NCBI RefSeq assembly: GCF_036373705.1
Contig: NC_089867.1
Span: 13,136,501 to 13,200,500, forward strand
DNA: 64,000 nucleotides
Origin: Amia ocellicauda
Lineage: Eukaryota > Chordata > Actinopteri > Amiiformes > Amiidae
Direction of reading: 5' to 3'
Shown here: piece after piece, positions 14,213 through 29,200 of the stretch
Layout: each line of letters opens with the position of its first letter
Numbering within the stretch: the stretch's first letter is position 1
Notes under the pieces: model-generated
Database searches by the model: none
What the model saw: the letters and a program-made list of their open reading frames with translations, nothing else
What the model was told of the DNA's origin: nothing
Program-made: the position numbers and the translations under genes

Positions 14213-17200
14213 CTAGGCACGTTTATTGATTAATCAAATAATTGCTGCATACAAAGTGTTTCATTACACAAGAACAAATAAGCTTGCCAGGCATGCTGTT
14301 ACCTTCTCTTGCACATATTTGGTGGTTTGTTATCAAAGGAAACATTATTTGTCTCTATTCCTAGCTTCGTGAGAACCAGAATCTATAGAGCTGCTGTACG
14401 CTCCATCGCAAGATTGAATTTTCTGAGTTTTGACAAGGTTGTATTTCATACTGGACTGTGCTGGATGGGTACAAGTCATGGGCAACCACACATATTTGAT
14501 TTTCCTTCAAGCATTACATTGCCAACTTTCCCTTATCCCTGACTCTCAAGTGTATTTCAAATGTCTCAGTTGAATTCCTGTTTTTAATAGGACAAGCATT
14601 GTATACATTGAATGAAGTGTTTAAGATATACATGGCAAGTGTGTCATTCTTTGGGTCACAGCCTTTCAAACCAATCTTTGTTTGGGACAATGAGCTGCTG
14701 TCCTGATCTGCTCTTCCCTGAGGAAGCACACTGTCTCATTGGACACCTACTCATGGTCTTGAATATTAGCAAGACATCCTAACAAAATGTGTTATAATGC
14801 CAAGGTCAGCTTCAATATTAATGTGAAGCTCTTTCTGTGTTAAATTCCCTGGAAGTTGTTTTCCACTATGAACCTGCAATTTTTTAAAAAGTCAGCACTG
14901 AGGGTCTTAAGGGATAGACCGGATTAGCAGACTGCCATTCAAACATCCCACTTTTGAACGGTTTAATAATTTCTGAATCTTCCTACCTAATTAATGTTTG
15001 GCACACTGTCAACAAGATTGCCAAAGCATGCAGTAATTAACATTTATTATCTGTTACTTTTTCACTTACATTATGCTTTGTTACATACCTTCTGCGTGCA
15101 ATTAAGCTTAATTAATCTTCATTTACGGATAAACTTCTTACTTGTATATCAATGGAAACAATTAGAATATAAATGCAGCATCAATCAGTAAACAGGCAGT
15201 GTTCCAGCAGCAGGTGTGCATTCACTGCGATGCTATTCATAGAGTAACAGTTTGAAAGATGAAAAATTCTCAATTAGACCAATGCATGGATGAATTACCA
15301 AATACATACCAATTCCCTAATCCTGTTTAAATTCTAAGGTGATAGTGTTTTTGATATGCATGTAAAATGGCAGGAGGAAAAGTGTGTTACTCACCAAGCT
15401 GTTTGGTTCATGTGTGCGTGAGAGTGTGTTGGTTCGAGCAATGACTGATGCTTGACTCAGATTTCCAGTAGTTCGCACATGGGGACGTAACATCAGTTGT
15501 TCGGTACAGCTTATACAGTACGTGAATCACATGTCAAAAACAAATGAAAGCTAGATTTGGATATTTTGTTTTTGGCAGGCTCCAATACCAAACATGGTCT
15601 TCGCTGCAAAGCCTGCAAGATGAGTATCCATCACAAGTGTGCAGATGGCGTTGGACCACAGCGATGCATGGGCAAGCTGGTAAGATGGCATTTCTTGTGT
15701 CAGTCTGGAAAACAGAGACACCACTTAACATGTTTTAACTTGTGATTGATCATCTGTGTATTCAGCCATCGCTCCCAGATCTTCGAACCAAAATAGGAGA
15801 AAGTTTAGTGGTTTTGAAGAGACTCATTATGAATATATCTTTCAGAATAAAATATTAAGTGATCATTCGGTGGAGTGAAATGCCTAAAGGTTGCACCCAT
15901 GTAGGGCTTTTTTTTTATTAATCTTTACATTTTATATCATCAAGGTGTAAAGCGACTCTTGTTTTAAAGCGTCTTTCCATACCCATGTCAATCAGTCAGT
16001 CTGATATACAGTATCTCTGTTTCCATGCTTTCTCTTGCTCTGCATGCAGAATGTGTGCATGCATTTTTAATGAGGAAGCAAAGAAAACGTTCCTCGGCGT
16101 GCCAGGTCTCGTCTGTCTTTTAGCTGTCTTCAGCATTACTCTGGGGTATTGACAGTCACGACTAAGCCAGTTTAGTCATTTTCAAGCAACGCATTGAGAG
16201 AGAAGAGAAAAAAGAACAAAAAATAAACAACCTTTATGGTATTACTTGGCTTTCCTGCCACAATTTGCCACATAGAGGTCAGGTGCCTCCAGGAAGGAAT
16301 GTGATTTTTGAGACCTGAGCACAACCCCCAGTCATGTTTCATTAGTAATGAACAAGATCATTCTTTAAATAAAAGCAAACAAGCTGTGTCCTTCTCCTTC
16401 CCTTTCCATAAGCCCCGTCGAGGAGGGCCTGTGCTCTGGTATGGTCATCTTTGAGGAATCGAAAATGGAGGCGTATGAACATGCAGTATTCCCAGTGGAG
16501 ATAAGAGTATTTTTAGACGGCTGTTTTGTTATTGAACATAGATTAGTCTCTTTGAGTCAGGATTTTGTCATTAATAATAAAAAATAATATTGTTTTTGTC
16601 CTGCATTCAAATATCAAATATCCAATGACGTTTGCATTAAAATAATGGAATAGATTAATTTTTAAAAGGTTTGGTACACTACGAGTTATTGTTGTGTATG
16701 TTATTCAGTGTTATAGAACATCATCACAGAGAAAAGGTCATTTTAAATTGAGCGGAAATTCAAGCTTTGTTGAATATGTTGACTGTAGAAGGTTTTCAGA
16801 CAGTAGTAGACTAGTAGACACTCTAATTGATTCTCAATTAAATAAGAGCACTCATATGAAAGGAATGACCTGGAAAGGAAAGTCTGTCTGTTTCCCTCAG
16901 CAGAGTGGAAATTACAATGTTCAGTGCATCAGAATATACCATTTGTTTTCACTGAGTAGTGTATAAAAATATATCTATTTATTATTCTATTATAATTTCG
17001 AAGGCACAGGGGATTCATAAAAAATGAAGAAACTTTAAGAATCTTATAAATAACTTTTTCTATTTGAAGTGCCTTCAAATATTCGCATGAACGAAAGCTT
17101 CAGTGCTCTGGCAAATCACTGGATCAGGCTTATTTTTAGCATGAAAATGTAAGAGTTCTGCAAATCATGTTAACCAATTTATAAAGAAATAGTCCATACA

Positions 17201-20200
17201 CAAAATACAGCTACAGGTTTGACCTCAAAACATCAAGTGAAAATTAAATTATACATTTTGTTTATTAATGTGTGTGCAGAGTATTTGAATCCCACATATA
17301 ACCTTGTCTGGTTTGCTTTATCCCTGCTGTGAATAAGTATATCTTTGCACTGTTGATCTCCCAAGGTGGCTCTCCATTAAAAATCCTTGTTGTGCTTTAC
17401 AGATCAACTGTTGCATTTTAAAAGAAAATTGAATTTCTCTCAAACTCCAGGCAATCCCTCAGATCCAATTACATTAGGTTAAAACAGGGATAACTCCTCA
17501 GTGTGAGGAGTATTGATTGTTGAGATCAGAGGAAATCAATATAGATAATGCCATATGGAGAAACAGAAATAACCATAAAATACATTTCACCTTTGTGAAC
17601 TGTGTGAAGGTCCAATTACCTGTGGAGAAAAAAAGAACCATCTCATATCCACTTAATTTTTTAAAAATTAGCAGATACATTGTAAAATGAAGTCTGATTG
17701 CAATCCAAAACTCCCTGGGGCTCTCCAAGAGAAACCAAATCTACTGTGCACTGAACACCATTAGTGGGAGTGTATTCGAGTTATGGATGTTTTAATATCG
17801 CTAGTATTAGGGGTCATTAACTTATCTAGTCTGTTCTTTAGTGTTAAAAATGCAGGAGCTCAAATGTTCACGTTTCCTATAAATTCTATATAAGAATTCC
17901 AAGTTGACATGCATTGATCTGAGCTGACAGGTGCATAGTTGTGTGCTCACACACACACACACACACACACAAATCTATAATAAGACAAAAACAGATCTAG
18001 CATTTTCACAGTCTATTCTTAAAGAAACAAGGGAGGGATGTTTGTGAACTGGAAGCATCACTTCGAGTAGCAGGGGGAGGGAAACAGGGAGGGACAGCAG
18101 GAGGGGAAGCGAGAAGGAGGCCACGCAAGGAGTGTTTAGACGTGTTTAGCTGGTAGGATGCTGCCTGTGCTTTGCTATCGATCTTCTAACTCTGACGTGC
18201 CACTCTCCCCTCTCCCTCCATTGTTAGCCGAAGGGATTTCGCCGCTACTACAGCTCCCCGCTGCTCATCCAGGAGCAGTTCAGCTGCATCAAAGAGGTGA
18301 TGCCTATTGGTGGGTATTGATTTTTCCTGACCTCTTACAGAATGCGCAGCCCTGTATAACATATGCAAGTCTGATTGGCTCTGGGCATTCATTTTTTGTT
18401 GCTCACTTGTCTGATCTTATTTACCTCATTCTCCTGCACTCTCTGGCCCGTACATGCGCACCCCCACAACACCCCACCCAGCGTGCGGCAGTAAAGTCGA
18501 TCCTGTGTATGAGACTCTGCGATTCGGGACCTCCCTGGCACAGAAGACCAAGAAGTCCAGCACGGGGAGTGGCTCTGAATCACCACGGCGAAGCTCTGTG
18601 AGTGAAGTACACATCTGAATTTTAAACCTTGCATCGCAGTTCCTGAAAGGATGCATTACCCTGCGTACAGTAATAACTATATAATAAACAAATCTGTACT
18701 CTTTGAAAGTTTTTTCCTCCAAGGCAAAATTTGCTCTGCTTTTTCAAACTGCTTTTGTGTGAATGTGTATAAAATGCATGAGCTGGTTTCTCCTTCTTTT
18801 CCATGTATCGTTTGTCAACTACTGTAGTTGCAACTTTATGATTTCACAATTATTTTTTAGAAATTGTGAGGAAACTTTAATATGGTGCATAAAACTGTAA
18901 ATATTATCCTAGTTAGAATCTAAGTGTAGTAAAAAATGCTCAAAAAACAGGACAAGGAGACCTAGTACATTCGTACAGTATTATTTGGACAATTTCTTGT
19001 TTGTTGGGGTTTATCATTTAATATCATTCTTAGTAGATAACATTTTAAAACAGTTGAGGATGTAATGCAGGACCTCAGAGAGAACTCTTCTTGGAATATT
19101 TCATACTTTTAGGAATGCTTTAGGAAGCACAATATGAAATGTATCACCACAGAACTTTGAGTCATACGTACCAAATACCATTTTACAGAGGCCCGAATTT
19201 GACTAGTGAGAAATGTAGAACTAATTCTTTCTTGAGACTTTTTAAAAATAAATTCCTTTTTGGATTAATTATGTGGATGTGCAGATGGGTTACACGGACT
19301 GCCAGCGAGCAATAAACAATGTGGAAAACAAAATGGCGCTCAAATGTGAGTCCAGAGCAGTGCAGACTCATTTGTTAGATAAATATTTATTAATTGATTT
19401 AGCAGCAACATCTCATGAGTGATTAATCTCCTTGTAATACCTCATTTTAATATATAATACTCATGGCACTGCCCGTAATTCATTATGCAGTCTGGTGGAG
19501 TGGGTTGTAGGAGGTGATCGAAGGTGATGGCAGCCAGAGCACTTACGAACACTGGTGTTAGCGTCTGAATCACCCAATGTGCTGCAGTGAAACGCTTTCA
19601 TGTCTGACACGGATGGTTTCACAGATATCTTTTAGCTTTAATCTTGCCCTCCTTCACTTCAAAGACCATCCCTGAAGCAGTCTAGGAAAAAACAACTATT
19701 GCTATTAAAATGAATATCCACCAGAACTACAGTGTCTTCTGTGTGAGGAGTTCAGACTGTGGTCGTGGGCTTGTGTTTGCATTTCTCTTTCTCAATTTTA
19801 AGGTTTATGGATATATCCAAAGAAGATTTAGTGCAAGCTAGAAAATATTACAGGTCAAGTGTTTAGAAGCAAAACATGTACAGATTTACTCGCAGGAGGG
19901 GGGTAGAATATTAATTCTTCTCTGTCAAGCTTTATTTACTACTAGGTTTGTGTCCCTGAACAAATCATTGTATGCTCTTTAAATATTTAACACCGACAAG
20001 TAAATTGTCAAGACTAACGTGTCCTACTTTTCCTGAGCCAACGCCTTCAGTAGTGACTATTCTATATTTTCTCATAGGGCTGTCAGATAAAGTGTTTGGG
20101 AAACGAGCAAAATTCGTAATCTACAAAGTAAAGAGAAGAAAAAAAAAAACACTACATTTGCCCTGTAGTGACTATAGCTTCTGGGTGCAGAGTGCTTTTC

Positions 20201-23200
20201 TTGAGATTGAATATAATACCAACCCCCTTGTGATCCATGTTTGGCATTGTTCATCAGAGCTGTGATAGTAGCGCTGAACACCTGGGCTGATAACATCCAG
20301 TGTCAGAAAAAATGGCACAGAAATCTGAATATATTTTCAATTTCCAGTGTGCATTAGTCTATATGTGTAAGCAAAGCATGAGTTGAATTATATACCGATG
20401 AAATCCCTTTATTGCAGACTGCTGTTCATATTTTCCATGTATTGTTTCTCATTAATTGCTGAAATGCACAAAGTGTTAAATTAGGTTAGGAAACAGCGTG
20501 ACAGAGGGACAGTACCTAATTATATTGTAAACAGTCCCTGAGATTAAATTGTAACAGATCTCCTATCACAGTATCGCAGTATCCAGTGTAATTTGATGAC
20601 TTTAAAAGACAGTGTTAAGCCATTAAATGTTGTTACCACTAACATGTCTGCTGCTTATAGAAACCAGGTATCTTCCCCAAACTCTTCACAGCAACTGGCA
20701 AAATTATATTTTGATAAAGTAGTTTGTTAATTATTATATTTTCAACTGCATGTGTTACAATCTGTTCAAAGCTACTACCATAAACCATCCTTAAATCTTT
20801 ACAAAAACACATCCTCCAAAAAGCCGTGAGTTTTGTATTTGAAAGTATCTTGAGGAATAATGGCAGTGGACTCTCTTTTGTGCGTTTTGGTCAGTCTGCT
20901 CTTTCACTGAGTAGAATAGACAGGAGGCAGAGAACAAGGCTAGCCTTTCATATTGGTAAATCTGCAAGCATTAGATAAGCTACTGCTCTTGGGATATATT
21001 CGTCATTGTGCATTAAAAGCTAAATCCTGCAGGGACTACCAACGGGTGTGTAGAAGTTCTTTGTGACTACACACCCTGAAAAATATGTCAAAAAGTTCAC
21101 TTCAATGCCACATTCATGTAAATGTTAGTCTTATTTCTTGAATTTAAAATAAAAATAAAAATGCTTCGGAACATGCCTTCAGTGAGAGAGTGGAGTGGTC
21201 ATCTTCGGTGCTGAAGCTTAAACATGGAGATCTTGCACATTCTGCATTTTGTGACGTATGTTTTCCTGGCCTGGCCTACCATTCTGCCTGTTCCTAGTTT
21301 CTATTTATGCATTGTAGGGGTCCACTACTAAAGTCAATGATAGTGCAGTGTCTGACTCACTCCTCTTTGCCCTGACAGAACACTGACTTGGCTGAGGTGC
21401 CCGAAGAAGTGGATGCCCAGAGCAGCCTCCCAGAGCACACCAGGAAGCACAGTGACAGCGGTGAGTCACGGCTTCACCTCAACAGTGTCTTCTCGGGGAA
21501 GAAAATCGTAAGAATTCACAAGAAAAGTGCTCCACACTCTCGTACGACTACGTGACTTCCCACCCAGCTGATGTTTCAAGGTCAAAAGTAATGTTGGTGT
21601 TGTTTTAGCCGAGCAGTCTTCTTTAGTCATTTGACGACTTGAAATCTGCGACATTTCATAAAGAAATGACCGTTAACAACAATAACAATGAAAATATTCT
21701 CGCTCAGCTTATTCCACTTCGGCCTGTGATCTATACAGTGCCTTCTTACATTAAAAGGAATCTGAATTTTATAAAGCCCTTAACAGGCTCTATTTATCTT
21801 AACTTTGCAGGACGTCTTGCAACCACAAAGAGTGCATAACAAAAATAAAGTATACTTTGTGTGTGATATTAAGTGTATTATTTCATTAAAAAAAAAAAAA
21901 AAAAAAAGAAGAGAAAAATCATACTTTCTCTCCCTATCCCTACAGCCTGGTTTCTATCAGGCTTATTAGCCTGTTTGGAATATCAGCAGACCACCTGCAA
22001 GAAGCCTGATAAATTCTAATGGCTGGAGGGTTTCAGCTTGATTTACAAGCTTGCTTCTTATCAGCAGCTCTTAAAGGACTTAGGCTTCAGGTTGTGAATC
22101 CAGATTGCTGCTGGGGAAATGCGCCTGTGCCATCAGCCGGTGAGCTGGCCGGCTGTCAGCCCTCGAGGTTAACTCAAACACTCTCCAATCCGGCCCTGTA
22201 CCGTAATCGCCTCTTTTCTCTGAGATTTAGTTAGATTTTATCTGCGGGGAGAATAACATTTTTCAATCGAGAGTGTAACTAGACCAAATACGAAGAGCAT
22301 GGGTTTGGCTTGGTGTTTTTTGTTTTTGTTTATTTGTTTTTAAAGGCCATCATTTTGGTTGATCGGTGAAACAGGAATGGTATCACTCCTAGCATGAAGT
22401 TACACATATTTTACTGATTTTGAGAAATTCAATCTATGCATTTTATCATCCCACAGGCTAATAAGCTATTACATATTGGAAAGTAGTCAAAGTTGAAAAA
22501 CAAATCACCTCTTGCTTAAGCTCATTGATGCTCTGAATTTGACATTTTGCATTTTTTCGAATCAGCAGGAAGAAAATATGTTGTGGCACCTCTGAATAGG
22601 CTGAACGATGCTGCCCAGATTCTTGTCACAAATAAATCTGTGTAATACAGTTTGGATGGCTCAAGAGGCATACCTGTTCCTGGGTTAGCAAAACATATAT
22701 TTCTGTCTATTGAAGACGAGTTGCCCAGAATCATTGCCTGTCAATCTAAGCCAGACCAGGCAGCTCATGGGTGATTTTCAGCTATGATTTATTTATTAAT
22801 TTTTTTAGACTGAATTTGGACAGAAAATGTCTAGTTGTATCTGCAGGATTAGAGAGATCCACTTAAGACACTGTCATAAAATACTCCTTGATATGTTTTT
22901 CGTGTAAACATTGTTGAATAATGCATCAGGAATTTACAAGATTATGCCACTGCTGCTGCTGAGGAACCAAGTCTCAAAGAGCCGACTCTGACAGTATGTA
23001 ACAACCAAGAAAGGCAGCACCTTAACATTTTACATTTGGGGCCTGATTAAGTCAAGACTTTCACCCTCACCTTAAGAGCAAGCTACAAACCTGTGCATCA
23101 TAGCAGTTATATTCATCATTAGAAGAAAGCAGCATCTTACTCAAAATGAACCACCAAAATAGTAGTTTTATAGTTTTTTATTAGCGGGTGGGTCGAAGTT

Positions 23201-26200
23201 TTGATTTAATCCCAGCTTTAGTTATTGTACCTCAAGGTATATGCAACTAAATATAATCAAATACCAAAAATGTAATATCATAAAACAGCATATAGAAGGG
23301 ACTTTGAGCATTGAATTGAGGAACTGAGCATATGATTAAGCATTTAATATGGATTTTATAATGAGGCAGAGAGCAGGAGAGCATCTCTGAGCGCTGCAGG
23401 CAAACTGAACAAAGCATTGATCTTACTTTACAAAGAGTAAGGACCTCAATTGGTGACACACATGCTGGTACTGTATACCTTGGACACCATCATCTGATGA
23501 TAATTGGCAGCTGTCAGGGAACTGGTTACCGAGGTAACATAATTAAAAATTATTAGGATGCATTTTATACAGTGGAGAATCAAATATGCACAAATTAATT
23601 TGGGCATTAGAGCAATGTGATCTGTGTTCTTGGTACCAAACAGTACTAGGAAACGAATTCATATATGGATTTGGATTCAGTGAAAGTGGTTAGGGGATTT
23701 GCATTTCTTCAACATTTTGGGGGGATTTTATCTTATTAATATTTTTGTTTTTCATTTGTTTCCCAGTATTTACTTCGCTAGAAAATGGAACAGAGCATTT
23801 CCACTCTGGAGAGAAGAAGCAGGAAGAATCCCCGGTAAGGAGTGAAATTATTGCTCAAGAAAAGATAACTACGATTCCACACTGAGGTTAAAAATCCTGT
23901 GTGACATGCTAGCATAAGTTTAGCAGATATTGACAATAATGAATAAGTGAGGATGGATGGATGGATAGATTAATATATAGATAGCTACTTGTAATATAAT
24001 ATAGAAAAGTTTGTTTGTTTTCCACTCCTCATATTACTATATAACTATATACCATATAACTGGGATTAATGGTCTACTGTCCATAAACACTTTCCACTAC
24101 CGTAAGACTGTTCAGCTTGATTTTGAACAAATTGTTGCAGTGTTTTTTTGACGGTGAAATATGATGACGCTGTGAGAGAATTTACGAGCTGCTGGATTCT
24201 ATTAATCAGTAAGCAAGCGCGGTGTTCATCTCTCATCTCTGTGGGTTGACATCAAGGTTGCATCCTCCATATGTTAACAGAGGGCAGGGATTCTGTGCCT
24301 CTGAATTTCCCAAGTGCCCAATAAAATAATTTTAAAAAGTTCAGTAGCTAAAAATGAACTGTGACTTGAGTGCAGCTGCATGCAAAATGTATGACTTGTG
24401 ACTTTCCCTATTTATCTCCAGTGTATGCTTTTGCAAGATAGTACAAATCTTTGAAATGTCTCACTTTCATAGCAACATATGTAATATAATATACTTTGTG
24501 TAGTAATAGGGTGTGATTTACTAAGCTTTTCCCTTTATTTCTAAACATTACAACTTATGACTTACATTGTGAAGCTACACTTCCTAAAATTAAATGCTAT
24601 AAACAATTACATTACATTGAAAAAAATAACTCTACAAATACTCAGATCAAAATCATAGATGGAGATTATTTAACACATCTTAGTTTTTGCTCTGCATTAA
24701 TACATTGTCTTAAGCTTTTTGTGTATTTGATTAGGTCGCACTCTTAAGCCATTCTTAAAACTTTCCTGAGGAGTGACAGAATGTAGGTGATTCTATTATT
24801 ACATGATTATTATTATATTTCTTAACATACAATATATCACATTATTTTTACATACCCATTTAGACAGCTGGGCTTTTACTAGAGAAATCTAAGCAAAGTA
24901 CTAAGGGCAGTGTCCCCCACCTGGGATTGAACCCATGACCTTTTGCTCCACAGTCCAAAGCTCTGACTACTCCACTGAAACACTGAAGTTTCCTTTAATG
25001 CCCAAATGGACAGGCTGTGAGCAGTAGGCAGTAGACCATCTGCAGTTCTGACAGAAAAAAACAAGCACGTTGGACACAAACTCGATGAATTCAACAGCTG
25101 GCAGTTCTGAGCTGTCCTTGGCGAGCATCAATAGCTCTTGTTCCTGAGTACGAGTAACACTCCTGCTGAAGTAGAATGGAGTACATACTGTACCATGGAG
25201 ACAGGAAATGGGATGGGGGATAACCGCTGTCTTGCCAGACAAAATCTCTGATACGCTCTACACAAGTGGAACCCTGCTTTCTCTGGTCACCAGGTCCCTG
25301 CAGAATACATACATGCACTCTGCTGTTGAACATAGTGTTCATTTTCTTTGCCAACCGTTCGATTTGCTGAGAACTCAATAAACCAGTTGGCATCAAGAGT
25401 TTTGTCTCCTGTAGGCTGTATCACATGTCTTCTGCTAATTTGTTACTTTCATACACATATTATTAATCGTAGACTGGCATTGCCTGAGGCTGGCTAAAGT
25501 GCTCTTCCTAATACTTTAGTAAAACACATTAAATGTTTTAATGTTCCAGGAAGTTTGTTTTATTTTCTGTGATCAAGAAAATAGATGACTGTGTTATAGT
25601 ATTCCATAGAATTATTTCTGCTGCTGGAAATAAGATTAATGTGTGTCTGTGTGTGTATATATTGTAGCGGACTTTTCAGGACTGTTGTATTAAATGGAGG
25701 GACTGCCATGTATTTTGGTCGTAAGATATCCATTATTGTGGTTGTATAGTGATGAATAGTGACAGGGTATATATATGTAATGATATCGATCGAGAGAGAC
25801 AGAGACAATTGTAAAATAATAAATGCTAATATAAATTCCCTACAAACTGTAACACGCAACACTGTTACTCAATAGCTGTTTAGTTTGCTTATTGAAAGAG
25901 TTCAGAGGTCTTAAGTGTGGGTTCTGTTCATGGCTAACAATGCGTTATCTTCTCCTTGCAGGTGAAAAGACAACAGCGAAAGGATATATTGCAGCTGAAC
26001 ACCTATGTGGCCTTGTACAAATTTATACCACAGGAGAATGAAGACTTAGAAATGAGGTCAGTGGAAATGTCTGATAAATGCTGCTGAATGTCAAGGTGCC
26101 TCACTCCAATCTCTTGTATCTGGGCAACAGAGTGCAAATATGTCTGTCATTTACGAGAATAAAGAAGGAAAGAGTCAGAATCTGTACAAACGTGGACCTA

Positions 26201-29200
26201 TCCATTTTCTCCCAGTGTGCCGGAGGGGCCCTTTGTGTACCTGTATTATAAAAACAGCTTTGTGATCAAACATATTTTTATGATCAAAGTTGTTGTTCTT
26301 CGCTGTGTATGTGTGTGCGTATTAGACGATGAATGTTTGATTTAAGCGATAGTATCAAATGACCCAGGCGATACAGTTCACTGCACACGTTTGAACGGCA
26401 GGAATAGTCGGCACTGTTTGTGCTCCCCAGAACACAAAGAAAGTGCACAGGGCCTTTTTTTGTTTTACCGTTATAGATATGCTAGTGGCTTTGAATTTTT
26501 AAATTAATTATTGACAGGTAAAGATCGGCATTCATCATTGTTAGCAGCAGTTAATTAATCTCGGTACACAAATGTATTCTTTTGATCTCTGTTTCAGCCT
26601 GACTTCATTATACTAAACCCGCTTTTATTTTTTAAGAGAATATCTTAAATACAGACATTCATGGTAAAAAGACTGCAATCTTTAAAACATTTAAAGATAT
26701 AAACCTTTCTCACTCCAATACAATCAATTTTTTCATATTAAGTCTGCAACCACATTTATTTTTTTGGATTATAATCAACAAACCTCAAACTCAGTGTACC
26801 ATATTAATACATGTTTTTTTAATGTGTATTTAAGAATAACTTGGGGTCTCAGGAGTTTGGTGTCTTCTGTTCCAAACAGGGGTTTCCAGATCAGCCCAGT
26901 TGAGAGATGGTATTTAAGGGGGTAGTAAAAATGCTTTGACTGGCATGGGAGGTACAGACCTTGTGTGAGATCAGCAGAGCATTAGATTTAAAAATAAATG
27001 AAAAGCGGTAATAGAAGAAATATGCCAGTTAGAAATGTGTAATTCCATCCCTGATTTCAACAGCACAATATCGCAAAGCTGCAGATTAGTAAACTGTGAT
27101 ATCTATGCTTCGTATCTTCATTAAGGACACTATGCAAGACTTAATTTGCAGTTATCGTCAGAGCTCGGTGGGGGGCTGCATGTCGCCTCCCTGAAGGGGG
27201 ATGCACTCAGTCACAACAACACAGACATGTATTTCCAAGCTTCGAAAGTGAAAACAAGATTATCAGGACTGGACTACAGTTTCTACACAGAGATTTTAGG
27301 TTATGGACTGTACATTCATACCAATGCCAAAGAACAGCTTCCCTTAATTCTCACCTGCAGATATAGTGTCAGGTGTGAGTTTATTTAGTAATCCATACTC
27401 TATCACTGTTGATTATATATAGATATAAATCTAGATTGTGTGTGTATATTTGTGTGTGGGTTCAATTTGTGAAATATCATTATAATCCCGAGTGTATTTT
27501 TATGGCATTTCACTGTATTCAAAATGCATCGCTACTTTGCAAGTTATGTCAATAAATATCTGCTGCTTTTTATATTACCTGCAACCACACCGATGCTCAG
27601 CCTTGATGGAGTATTAGAGTGTCTTGGTTTCCCTGGGCTGATCCTATTACTGCAAAAAGCAATTGATATTTCAGATGGGTATGGAGCAGAATGATAAAAA
27701 AAAGTTCAGGGGTCATAAACAGCCTATTTAATGACATTCAATCTTGTATTCTGTTTTATAAACTGCAATTAAGGAGTCCAGCAGAACAATATGTACCTTC
27801 TCATGTGTCCAGTTTATTTAAACTATTATATAAAAATGATGTGTGTTGATGTGAATACTTTATGTTGGTAAAATGATAGGATTGCAAGCCTTCACTGCAG
27901 TTCCTCGGATGAAATATAGAGCTGCACATGAAAAAGCCTGGTTGTGTTTTCAGTTTGAAAAATATTGAAAGAAAACAGGTAGTAAAAATAGAATACATGT
28001 TTGCTATTACTGGAAGATGGTTTACTGCAGTAGGGCTGTTGGTGTACTATTAAAGGCAAGACACACATCTTTCCATGTGTCTTTGTGTTGTTTGATGTTT
28101 CTGTATCATTTTCATATGTAGGGACCAGATGTAAGAGCCATAGCAGCCTAAGGTCTTTCTTTGGGAGAAGCAAATTAGACAAGAGTCACTTCACATTAGC
28201 ATTTACATGCATGACTCAGTGCATCACTTAAGTGAAGGCCATCCCCCATTGAGAGTTCAAAATAGAAACCTAGAGGTGAATGTGTATGTGGGCTGAGGAT
28301 GCTTCAATGCAAAGTGAGGTGACTGTATTACTCATTAGCACTAATGAGCAGCAATCATGACTTCCTGTTTTGGAATCGCTGACATGCAGCTAGCAGTGCC
28401 AGGATTTCATATTCTTGTATCTAGAATGTTGTCCCCAGAATTTTCTACCGAGGTCTTACATTCTGCTATGTGGTGGGCTCACAACGAATCACCGGTTGGT
28501 TAATATTGTTGCTTTCCCTCCATTTCAGGCCTGGAGACCGAATCATATTAGCAGATGACTCCAACGATGACTGGTGGAAGGTAAAAGGAGAACCCAGTAC
28601 ATCCACACAGACTACACTTAAAAGCCATTGAGCCAAGCCTGTTGTCACACAGTGTAGGACAGACAAATCACGGGAGGTCTATGGTCATTTGGAGGTCTGT
28701 GCTGGAGAGAAAAACAAGCATTAAAGGAAGTTTAACAGACTTCTCTTCTGTGGACCTAAAATATGGGTTTCATATGTAGATTTTGACTTTTTCAAACAGA
28801 AGTTATTTTTTGTTTGTTTAAATTTAATCAGTCCTATCAATGTAGGAATTACCCCTGGTATTTTGGTACTGTCATTATTCAGACGCTGTGGCATTTTATT
28901 ATGATGCATTGCCATGCTGTGCCTGTGCAAAGACTGTTGGTGCAGCAAAGGAAGTGTTTTGCTACCTGACGATTTTCCCGACATCCCATATGGTTGGGTT
29001 TTAGAGATTAGTAATTCACATTATCTTTTTGTAAATTTCTTAGGGTGTAATTGAAGACAGAATTGGATTTTTTCCTGCAAACTTTGCTCAGCAGGTGAGG
29101 GCAGGTGAGAGGGTTTACAGATGCACAAGGACTTTCATTGGCTGCAAAGAACAAGGACAGATAACACTGAAGGAGGGCCAGGTGTGTATTGGTTTACATT

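Noticed and set aside
22019..22234. 71-codon GC-richer frame in STAC intron 6 as an alternative exon
   Set aside because: No matching acceptor and donor pair in phase with exons 6 and 7, and the family has no insert at this point.
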